64,000 bases of DNA, taken from the NCBI RefSeq assembly GCF_003012745.1, contig NZ_PXYK01000003.1, positions 124,001 to 188,000 on the forward strand. The letters run 5' to 3'. The notes under the pieces were generated by a model, which was not told where the DNA came from, searched no databases, and was given only the letters and a program-made list of their open reading frames with translations. This document shows positions 47,501 to 54,742 of the stretch, piece after piece. The translations under genes and the position numbers were made by a program. Origin of the DNA: Kumtagia ephedrae. Its GTDB lineage: Bacteria > Pseudomonadota > Alphaproteobacteria > Rhizobiales > Rhizobiaceae. Position 1 is the stretch's first letter. Every line of letters begins with the position of its first letter.

Positions 47501-50310
47501 GGGTCGAGCGCGGCGTGTTGCGCAGCGACGCCATCGACGGCGGCTTCAGCGGCACCGTCTCGCTGCCGACCGGCGTGATCACGCTCGATCTCAAGGCCGA
47601 CGTGCTGTCGGCCGCGCTGCCCGCCGCGGTCCGGCCGGTGCTCGGCGAGCAGCTGGCGCTCTCCACCAGCCTGGAGCGCGACGCCGACGGCAAGGTGTCG
47701 GCCAACGCGCTGGCGCTGCAGTCCGGCGGCCTGACGGGGCAAGGCGTCATCCAGCTGACCGGCGGCCAGCTCGACGCCGACATCAAGGGCGCGCTCACCG
47801 ACATTTCGCCGCTGGCCGAGCAGGCGAGCGGTTCCGTCGCCTTCTCCGCCACCGCCAAGGGCGCGCTGTCGGCGCCGGACGTGGCACTCTCCGTCACCAG
47901 CGACAGGATGACGGTGGCGGCGCGCGCCATCGAGAACCTGGCGCTCAACGCTTCCGGCCGGGCCGACCTGGCAAACCCGGAAGCCAATGTGACGCTGACG
48001 GGCACCGTCGCCGGCGAAAAGCTCGACGGCAGGGCGGTGCTCAACACCGCCGACGGCCGGCGCGCTGTCCGCGACCTCAACCTGTCGCTGGGGCGCAACC
48101 GCATCGCCGGGGCGCTGGCGCTCGACGAGAATTTCGTGCCCGAAGGCACGGTCGACTTCGACCTGCCGGATCTCGGCCGGCTGGCCGCGCTGGCGCTGGA
48201 GACGGTCGAGGGCAACGTGCGCGGCAATGCCGCCTTCACCCGCGTCGGCGGCAGGCCGCAGGCAAGAATCTCCGCCAATGCGCCGGCGATCACGCGCGGC
48301 GACCTCTCGGTGCGCTCGGTCAACATCGACGCGACCATCAGCGACTATTTTGCCCAGCCCGGCGTGGCCGGGACGGTGCGCGCCGACGAGGTGCGGTCGG
48401 GCGGCACGGTCATCCGCGGCATCAGCGTCGACCTGTCGCGCGAGGGCGACTGGACGCGCTTTTCCGGCGGAGCCGAGGTCAACGACATTCCCGCTCGGGC
48501 GGCCGGGCGGGTCCGCTCGGCCGGCGGCACGACCACCGTCGAGCTTGCCTCGGCGGAAGCGACGATGCGCGGCATCCGCGCCACGCTGGCGCGACCGTCG
48601 ACGGTACGCATCGCCGGCGGCCAGACGCGGCTCGACAACCTCGCGCTGGCGGTCGGCGGCGGCACGGCGACGGTGTCGGGCACGGCCGGCGCGAATCTTG
48701 CGCTCGACGTGGCGCTGGCGCGGCTGCCGGCGTCCGTCGCCAACAATTTCGCGCCCGGCCTCGACGCCGGCGGTACCATATCCGGTACGGTCAACGTCAG
48801 CGGCGCCGCGGCCAATCCGACGGTGCGCTACTCCGCCGACTGGGGCGGCGCGGAAACGGCGCAGACGCGCGGCGCCGGCGTCGGCCCGGTCACGATCCGC
48901 TCGACCGGCACCTTCGCCGCGAACCGGCTCACCTTCGACGCCAATCTCGGCAACGGTTCAGGCCTTTCGATCCGCGGGGGCGGCAGCGTCGCCGTGGCGC
49001 AACCGCCGCGCCTCGACCTGCGCTTCGAGGGCGCCGTGCCGTTCTCGCTGATCGAGTCGCGCCTCGCCGCACAGGCGCTGTCGTTGTCCGGGACGGCCAA
49101 TGTGAACCTGACGGTCACTGGCACCGCGGCTGCTCCGGTGATCGGCGGCAGCATCCGCACCTCCGGCGCGCGGCTGGTCGATGCGCGCTCCGGCATCGCG
49201 CTCAACGACATCGCCGCCGATGTCGGCATCGCCTCCGGCCGCGCCACCATCAACCGGCTGAGCGGCTCGCTGTCGAGCGGCGGCACCGTCTCGGCCTCCG
49301 GCACGGTCGGCATCGAAGCCAATCAGGGTTTTCCGGCGGACATCGCCATCCGGCTGGCCGACGCCCGCTATACCGACGGCGAGATGGTGGCGACCACGCT
49401 GTCGGGCAACCTGGCCGTCAAGGGGCCGCTGCTGTCGGCGCCACGGCTGACCGGCACGATCGACCTGGCGCGCACTGTGATCACCGTGCCGGAACGGCTC
49501 CCCGGCTCGCTGGCCGCACTCGACGTCCAGCACCGGAACGCGCCGGAAGCCGTCAGGAAACAGGCGCAGGCGCTGCGCCCGGCGTCGGCCAGCGGCGGTG
49601 GCGGCTCCGGGCTGGAGATCGACATCACCGTCAACGCGCCGCAGCGCATCTTCATCCAGGGCAGGGGCCTCGACGCCGAACTGGGCGGCTCGCTCAGGCT
49701 CGTCGGGCCGGTCTCGTCGCCGCAGGCCACCGGCGAGTTCGACCTCCGCCGCGGACGGCTGGCGCTGCTTGGGCGGCGGCTGACCTTCACCCATGGCACG
49801 CTCACCTTTGCCGGCTCGCTGGTGCCTTATCTCGACCTCTCCGCCGAATCCACGGCGGGCGACGCCACGGTGACGGTTCTGGTCTCCGGCCCGGCCAACA
49901 ATCCCAAGTTCAGCTTCTCGTCCGTTCCGGCGCTGCCGGAGGACGAGGTGCTGGCGCGGCTGATCTTCGGCCGGTCCATGTCCAACCTGTCGCCGCTGCA
50001 GATCGCGCAGCTCGCGGATGCCGCGGCGCAGCTTGCCGGCGGCGGCGGCACGACCTCGCTGCTCACCTCGCTGCGCGAGCGGCTCGGCGTCGACGACCTC
50101 GACCTCAAGACCAACGAGGAGGGCGACACGACCGTGTCGGTCGGCAAATATCTCAACGACCGCACCTATTTGACGATCGAGACCGGCGATCGCGCCGGCT
50201 CCGGCCGGGCGGCCATCGACCTCGACGTCGGCCGCGGCGTCAAGCTGCGCGGCGAGGCGCGCGACGACGGCGAGGCCAAGGGCGGCATCTTCTACGAACG
50301 CGAATACTGA
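44551..50310 (+). CDS. tamB: Translocation and assembly module protein TamB
   Basis: A 1919-residue periplasm-spanning protein anchored in the inner membrane by one helix (about 7-28, ILGYTLLALLAFAIGAVAVL). It is a bridge-like beta-taco that works with TamA and may also carry lipids. The C-terminal DUF490 region is present (about 1600-1919; LTFTHGTLTFAGSLVPYLDL, DEVLARLIFGRSMSNLSPLQ, EARDDGEAKGGIFYEREY). Two long homologous units of about 529 residues lie one after the other, marked by LTIDNPTVAPLVAGEIRA at residues about 426 and 955. This helps explain its length, above E. coli TamB (1259). The ATG at 44551 has AGGAG upstream. Confidence 0.92.
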   Translation: MTVFKKVLRILGYTLLALLAFAIGAVAVLTLTERGRENLAGIVSDLASSPERTVTISGIRGIWSGNFAMDQLVLADADGPWLAARGVEVRWSPMALLRSRFHAERIAAERIEFARLPKPSAQPPAEGGSSTLPVDISIDALDFPDIALGEAVTGGQVASAAAEGKVVAQGAPLVVAADLNVSRTDGTAGQVLASIDFAPDQNRLQVDLKASEPTGGILANLLQLPGQPAVDIVVSGSGPMADWRGNGTFSVDGSLITSVSATHRQTEAGRVVEAIGNGVFDRFLPERFRPLLAGQTHFDLAGTLTGDGGVDISRAEIESGALTATAIGAFNPAGATDVAIELEPKNGGVQLALGTGESPIDLTVGQASIRALGDGREPGVDVTVTLPSVSTRDVSLADLRLVLHSDAFNVAERSGPIRGAATAAQLTIDNPTVAPLVAGEIRAGLEGTLATGALTVTAGTLASDAIDGRFSGTVSLPNGAITVQLDADVLSAALPAGARPLLGDKVALAAGLERDASGNVAARSLTVESGGLSATGSARLREGTVDAELSGTLADIAPLAPNASGALALTATAKGVLLAPDVDLSLTSERLGFGDRGLDDLDLRVTGRVDPANPQASVALKGAFQGQALAGNAVLAAADGRREVRDIAFTLGQNRIAGALTLDESFLPTGTLDLDLADLGELAALAGQTVEGSARGSAAFSSEGGTPRVQVVLNSDSVRRGTLDVRSIAVDALVSDFLKAPAISGTLGATLADLLPGQPPADIRMSVEGTAADIGGTGTLAMEGAKVADFSLARRAADGLVEIKGTGAFARFAPERARRLLDGQTTFDVAATTGEAGALRIERVELANGALRAQASGSVDPAGPVDLTVQLGTGTSNLPLSFGTDEAPIDITLDSATLRAVGDIDAPRLDIAARLPQVATNHVQLAGMAIALRSDGFNLASRTGPMTGSVTAASLTIDNPTVAPLVAGEIRAEIDGALSTEALRVERGVLRSDAIDGGFSGTVSLPTGVITLDLKADVLSAALPAAVRPVLGEQLALSTSLERDADGKVSANALALQSGGLTGQGVIQLTGGQLDADIKGALTDISPLAEQASGSVAFSATAKGALSAPDVALSVTSDRMTVAARAIENLALNASGRADLANPEANVTLTGTVAGEKLDGRAVLNTADGRRAVRDLNLSLGRNRIAGALALDENFVPEGTVDFDLPDLGRLAALALETVEGNVRGNAAFTRVGGRPQARISANAPAITRGDLSVRSVNIDATISDYFAQPGVAGTVRADEVRSGGTVIRGISVDLSREGDWTRFSGGAEVNDIPARAAGRVRSAGGTTTVELASAEATMRGIRATLARPSTVRIAGGQTRLDNLALAVGGGTATVSGTAGANLALDVALARLPASVANNFAPGLDAGGTISGTVNVSGAAANPTVRYSADWGGAETAQTRGAGVGPVTIRSTGTFAANRLTFDANLGNGSGLSIRGGGSVAVAQPPRLDLRFEGAVPFSLIESRLAAQALSLSGTANVNLTVTGTAAAPVIGGSIRTSGARLVDARSGIALNDIAADVGIASGRATINRLSGSLSSGGTVSASGTVGIEANQGFPADIAIRLADARYTDGEMVATTLSGNLAVKGPLLSAPRLTGTIDLARTVITVPERLPGSLAALDVQHRNAPEAVRKQAQALRPASASGGGGSGLEIDITVNAPQRIFIQGRGLDAELGGSLRLVGPVSSPQATGEFDLRRGRLALLGRRLTFTHGTLTFAGSLVPYLDLSAESTAGDATVTVLVSGPANNPKFSFSSVPALPEDEVLARLIFGRSMSNLSPLQIAQLADAAAQLAGGGGTTSLLTSLRERLGVDDLDLKTNEEGDTTVSVGKYLNDRTYLTIETGDRAGSGRAAIDLDVGRGVKLRGEARDDGEAKGGIFYEREY

Positions 50311-50417
50311 TTCCTCTCGTCCCGCCGGCTGTGGCACGACTACCGGGCGCCGCTGGCGCTGTTGCGGGCTGTGGACAACGCGCATCCTGACCCCGCGAAA
50401 ATTCTGAGCCGGCCCGC

Positions 50418-50437
50418 CGCAAATTTGCGAATTTGCG
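50418..50437. promoter_or_regulatory. Perfect inverted repeat upstream of peptide-importer operon
   Basis: CGCAAATT (50418-50425) and AATTTGCG (50430-50437) around TGCG, in the 266-bp gap before the binding-protein gene and about 140 bp from its start. It is a candidate operator; the rest of the gap shows no gene. Confidence 0.4.
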
Positions 50438-50576
50438 CCATTCTTGTCGTATTCACGCGAACCGCTCTTCCCGCAAAGTTGCACATTCCGTTCCGGGAAC
50501 ATCATCCCCGCGCTTTGACATCGCGGAGGGGATGCGGAATGCTAACAGGCGAAAAGCCAACAATGGGGAGTTTGCA

Positions 50577-52229
50577 ATGACGGTCTACAAGAGTAACGGT
50601 GATCGTGTTCCGGCCCATATCGAGCGAATGGCCGAGAGCGCCAGGGCGGGCAAGGTCGACCGCCGCGAATTCCTTGCCATGGCCAGCGTGTTCGGTGCGT
50701 CGACGGCCATGGCCTACGGCATGATCGGGCTTGCCGCGCCGACGCCGGCGGCGGCACAGGAGCCCAAGAAGGGCGGTATCCTCAAGGTGGCGATGTGGAT
50801 CAAGGATCCGAAGGATCCGCGCACCGCCGACTGGTCGGAGATTTCCAACGCCGAGCGCCAGGCGCTCGAGCCGCTGGTCAAATACACCAAGGACTACACC
50901 TTCGAGCCCTATCTCCTGGAAAGCTGGGAGGTGAACGACGACGCCACCGAATACACGCTGAAGCTTCGCCAGGGCGTGACCTGGAACAACGGCGACACCT
51001 TCAACGCCGACGACGTCATCTTCAACTTCACCCGCTGGGCAGACAAGAGCTCCGAAGGCAACTCCATGCCGGGCCGTCTCGGCACGCTCGTCGATGAAGC
51101 CACCGGCAAGCTGCGCGAAGGCTCGATCGAGAAGGTCGACGACCACACCGTCAAGCTCAAGCTGACCAAGCCCGACATTGCCTTGATCCCGAACCTGACC
51201 GATTACCCGGCGCTGGTCGTGCACCGCTCCTTCGACGAGACCGGCGCCAACTTCGTGCAGAACCCTATCGGCACCGGCCCGTTCGAGCTCGTCTCCTACG
51301 ACGTCGGCCAGAAGGTGGTCTACAAGCGCCGCGAGAACGGCACCTGGTGGAATGGCGACGTCTATCTCGACGGCGTCGAGTTCATCGACTACGGCACCGA
51401 TCCCTCGGCCATGGTCTCGGCCTACGAGGCGGGCGAGGTCCACACCAATCACGAGACCTCGGCCGACTACGTGTCGATCCTCGAAGGCGTCGGCGCCATC
51501 ACGTCGGAGACGGTCACCGCCGCGACCATCGTGGCGCGCACCAACGTCGCCAACAAGCCTTACGAAGACCAGAAGGTGCGCAACGCGCTTCAGCTTGCCG
51601 TCGACAACGCCGTCGTGCTGCAGCTCGGCTACGGCAATGCCGGCGTGCCGGCGGAAAACCACCACGTCGCGCCGATCCATCCGGAATATGTCGAGCTGCC
51701 GAAGGTGGCCCGCGATCCGGCCAAGGCCAAGGCGCTGATGGCGGAAGCCGGGCAGGCCGACTTCGAGCACGACCTGATCACCGTGGACGAGGACTGGCAC
51801 AAGAACACCGGCGACGCCATCGCCGCGCAGCTGCGCGACGCCGGCATCAAGGTGAAGCGCACGGTGCTGCCCGGCTCGACCTTCTGGAACGACTGGACCA
51901 AGTATCCGTATTCGATGACCAACTGGAACATGCGCCCGCTCGGCATCCAGGTGGTCGCCATCGCCTACCGCACCGGCGAGGCCTGGAACGAGGCGGCCTA
52001 CTCCAATCCCGACCTCGACGCCAAGATCGGCGAGGCGCTGGGAATCGCCGATGCCGAGAAGCGCAAGGCGGCGATGGCCGACATCGAGAAGATCCTGCAG
52101 GATTCGGGCATCATCATCCAGCCGTACTGGCGCAAGCTCTACAACAGCTCGATGCCGGTGGTGAAGAACCACGCCATGCATCCGACCTTCGAGCACGATT
52201 TCGGCAAGGTCTGGCTGGACGAAGCGTGA
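50577..52229 (+). CDS. Peptide/opine-type ABC transporter substrate-binding protein (family 5)
   Basis: Periplasmic receptor of 550 residues, cluster C (DppA/OppA). It carries a Tat-type signal, [16 protein letters not shown] followed by a hydrophobic stretch and APTPAAAQ. The SBP family 5 core is seen in [20 protein letters not shown] and [18 protein letters not shown]. The ATG at 50577 has GGGGAG six bases upstream. Two permeases and a fused ATPase follow, forming a complete importer. The ligand (peptide, opine or other) cannot be told from sequence. Confidence 0.9.
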   Translation: MTVYKSNGDRVPAHIERMAESARAGKVDRREFLAMASVFGASTAMAYGMIGLAAPTPAAAQEPKKGGILKVAMWIKDPKDPRTADWSEISNAERQALEPLVKYTKDYTFEPYLLESWEVNDDATEYTLKLRQGVTWNNGDTFNADDVIFNFTRWADKSSEGNSMPGRLGTLVDEATGKLREGSIEKVDDHTVKLKLTKPDIALIPNLTDYPALVVHRSFDETGANFVQNPIGTGPFELVSYDVGQKVVYKRRENGTWWNGDVYLDGVEFIDYGTDPSAMVSAYEAGEVHTNHETSADYVSILEGVGAITSETVTAATIVARTNVANKPYEDQKVRNALQLAVDNAVVLQLGYGNAGVPAENHHVAPIHPEYVELPKVARDPAKAKALMAEAGQADFEHDLITVDEDWHKNTGDAIAAQLRDAGIKVKRTVLPGSTFWNDWTKYPYSMTNWNMRPLGIQVVAIAYRTGEAWNEAAYSNPDLDAKIGEALGIADAEKRKAAMADIEKILQDSGIIIQPYWRKLYNSSMPVVKNHAMHPTFEHDFGKVWLDEA

Positions 52230-52324
52230 GCGACGTTTGTTTCATAGGGGGCGCTGGCGCCCCCTATGGCGCTTCAATCGGGTGTGACGATCTCTGACCC
52301 CAACCCGTCCGGCAGGGGGTGACG

Positions 52325-53362
52325 ATGCTTGCTTTCATTCTGCGCCGTCTAGGCACCATGGTCGTGACCATGCTGTGCCTGACGATGGTCGTGTTCTTCA
52401 TGGTCAATCTCGAGCCGAACCTGAAGAAGCTCGCGATCAGCCAGCTCGACATGCGCTCACCGCCGGAGCAACTGGAAAGCTGGCTGGTCAAGAACGGCTA
52501 CCGGCAGAACTTCTTCGTCCGCTACGGCCAGTGGATCGGGGTCGTCCAGAAACAGCCCAATGTCGACCCGGCGACCGGCAAGGCAACGCCGCGCTTCTCC
52601 TTCTGCAACGAGCCGGCCGAGCCCTACTACGGCGGCATATTGCAGGGCGACTTCGGCTGCTCGACCAAGTTCAAGACGACGGTGTCGGCGAAGCTGTGGC
52701 CGGCGCTCGGCGCTACCGGCATTCTGATGTTCTGGGTGATGGTGACGATGGTGCCGATCGCGCTGCTGATCGGCATTCTCGCCGGCATGCGCGAGGGGTC
52801 CAAGACCGACCGCTCGCTGTCGGTCGCCTCCATCACCACCACGGCGACGCCGGAATATGTCTCCGGCGTCATCTTCACCGTCATCTTCGCCACCTGGCTG
52901 GGCTGGCTCAACGGCTCGGCCGCCTCGGCGACGGGGCAAGGCATCACCTTCTACAATTTCACCCTGCCGGTGATGACGATGGCGATCTACGGCATCGGCT
53001 ACATCGCCCGCATGACCCGCGCCTCGATGGTCGAGGTGATGACGCAGCAATATATCCGCACCGCCCGGCTGAAGGGACTCTCCTTCTCCGGGGTGGTCGT
53101 CAAGCACGCGCTGCGCAACGCGCTGATCGCGCCCTTCACGGTCATCATGCTGCAATTCCCGTGGCTGCTCACCGGCGTGGTCATCGTCGAGACGATGTTC
53201 CGCTACCAGGGCTTCGGCTTCACGCTGGTCGAGGCCGCGGGTAACAACGACATCGATCTGCTGCTTGGCTGCAGCCTCGTCTCCGTCTTCGTCGTGCTGT
53301 TCACGCAGCTGATTTCCGACGTCGGCTACGCCTATCTCAACCCGCGCATTCGCGTTCAATAG
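52325..53362 (+). CDS. Peptide-type ABC transporter permease (DppB-like)
   Basis: Inner-membrane subunit, 345 residues with about six helices. It starts MLAFILRRLGTMVVTMLCLT, the usual DppB N-terminus, and has the coupling loop QQYIRTARLKGLSFSGVVVK HALRNA region. A periplasmic loop (about 35-130) is longer than in E. coli DppB and includes RQNFFVRYGQWIGVV. ATG 52325 is preferred, with GGGG six bases upstream; GTG 52319 is an alternative. A 95-bp gap separates it from the binding-protein gene. Confidence 0.87.
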   Translation: MLAFILRRLGTMVVTMLCLTMVVFFMVNLEPNLKKLAISQLDMRSPPEQLESWLVKNGYRQNFFVRYGQWIGVVQKQPNVDPATGKATPRFSFCNEPAEPYYGGILQGDFGCSTKFKTTVSAKLWPALGATGILMFWVMVTMVPIALLIGILAGMREGSKTDRSLSVASITTTATPEYVSGVIFTVIFATWLGWLNGSAASATGQGITFYNFTLPVMTMAIYGIGYIARMTRASMVEVMTQQYIRTARLKGLSFSGVVVKHALRNALIAPFTVIMLQFPWLLTGVVIVETMFRYQGFGFTLVEAAGNNDIDLLLGCSLVSVFVVLFTQLISDVGYAYLNPRIRVQ

Positions 53363-53374
53363 GGGGACAACGCG

Positions 53375-54532
53375 ATGCAACTCGAATTCATCGGCGCCTT
53401 CCAGATCGTCCTCGGCGTGATCGCCCGCTTCTGGCCGGTGTGGCTGGCGCTCGCCATCGTCTTTGCCGCCAGCCTGTTCTACCGCAAGAAGCTCGGGCTC
53501 TACGGGCAGCTCTTCGACAGCGGCGTCGGCGTCACAGGCGTCTTCATCTGCCTGTTCTGGCTGTTCACCGCGATCTCCGCCTCGTGGGTGGCGCCCTTCG
53601 ATCCGCTTGCCCAGGTGCCGATCATGAAGGACGCGCTGCCCGGCGCGGTCGTTCCGGACGGCGGTGGGGTTTATCTGTTCGGCGGCGACAAGCTCGCCCG
53701 CGACGTGTTCAGCCGCATGGTCCATGGCAGCCAGATCGTGCTGATCATCGCGCCGGCGGCGACGGCCTTCGCGCTGATGGTCGGCGCCACGCTCGGCCTG
53801 CCGGCCGGCTACTATGGCGGCAGGATCGACTCGGTGCTGTCGTTCCTCGCCAACCTCGTGCTCGCCTTTCCGGTGATCTTGCTGTTCTACCTGCTGGTCA
53901 CGCCGGGCATCGTCGAGACGGGACTGCCGCGCTGGATGGCGGGGCTGTTCTTCCTGTTCCCGATAATCTTCTTCGCGACCCTTTTCTACACGCGCTTCAA
54001 GAACCGGCCGGAGCGGCTCTACCTGCTGCTCGGCCTGACCATCCTGATCGGCGGCTGGGTCTATGTCGGGCTGGTCTTCGATGCCGACCCGCTCGGCGTC
54101 ATCTCGATCGCGCCGAACGAGCTCAACATCTTCGTGGCGGTGGTGTTCGCCTCGTCGCCGGGTGTGTTCCGCATCGTGCGCGGGCTGGTGATGGACATCA
54201 AGACGCGCGACTACATCGCCGCCGCGCAGACCCGCGGCGAGACGCCCTGGTACACGATGCTGTGGGAGATCCTGCCCAACGCGCGCGGGCCGCTGATCGT
54301 CGATGCCTGCCTGCGCATCGGCTACACCACCATCCTGCTCGGCACGCTCGGCTATTTCGGGCTGGGCCTGGCACCGGAAAGCCCGGACTGGGGCACGGCG
54401 ATCAAGGATTCCAGCCGGCTGCTGCGCTCCTTCATCCACCCGGCGCTGCCGCCCACCTTCGCGCTGATGAGCTTCGTGCTCGGCCTCAACCTGCTCGCCG
54501 ACGCGTTGCGCGAGCAGTCGATGAAGGATTGA
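53375..54532 (+). CDS. Peptide-type ABC transporter permease (DppC-like), with extra central segment
   Basis: A 385-residue membrane subunit. Standard DppC parts are GGDKLARDVFSRMVHGSQIV, DIKTRDYIAAAQTRGETPWY and GLAPESPDWGTAIKDS. Compared with the usual 300 residues it has an added central part (about 185-245: MAGLFFLFPIIFFATLFYTR, LYLLLGLTILIGGWVYVGLV) that looks like two more helices. The start at ATG 53375 has AGGGGG upstream. It follows the first permease after 12 bp and is followed by a palindromic repeat before the ATPase gene. Confidence 0.87.
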   Translation: MQLEFIGAFQIVLGVIARFWPVWLALAIVFAASLFYRKKLGLYGQLFDSGVGVTGVFICLFWLFTAISASWVAPFDPLAQVPIMKDALPGAVVPDGGGVYLFGGDKLARDVFSRMVHGSQIVLIIAPAATAFALMVGATLGLPAGYYGGRIDSVLSFLANLVLAFPVILLFYLLVTPGIVETGLPRWMAGLFFLFPIIFFATLFYTRFKNRPERLYLLLGLTILIGGWVYVGLVFDADPLGVISIAPNELNIFVAVVFASSPGVFRIVRGLVMDIKTRDYIAAAQTRGETPWYTMLWEILPNARGPLIVDACLRIGYTTILLGTLGYFGLGLAPESPDWGTAIKDSSRLLRSFIHPALPPTFALMSFVLGLNLLADALREQSMKD

Positions 54533-54560
54533 GGCCAATGGGCGCCGGCCTCTCCGCCTC

Positions 54561-54727
54561 ACCCTCCCCCTTGTGGGGAGGGTCGGCGAGCGGTTGGAGC
54601 GAAGCGGAATACCGCGAGACGGGGTGGGGGTGCCTCCAATTCCCGCCGATGCAGCGTCGAACCCCTCACGTCTTGACCCCCACCCCGATCCGCAGCGCGG
54701 ATCGACCCTCCCCACAAGGGGGAGGGT
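54561..54727. repeat. Palindromic repeat before fused ATPase gene
   Basis: The left arm ACCCTCCCCCTTGTGGGGAG and the right arm ending CTCCCCACAAGGGGGAGGGT are complements. The inner parts, GACGGGGTGGGGGT and ACCCCCACCCCGATC, also pair. It lies inside the importer operon, just upstream of the ribosome site of the next gene, so it may affect translation of the ATPase. Confidence 0.7.
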
Positions 54728-54742
54728 AAGAGGAGCATCACG

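Noticed and set aside
44586-48338. Long minus-strand frame opposite tamB
   Set aside because: It is serine-rich antisense of a repetitive Ala/Gly coding sequence, a shadow of tamB.
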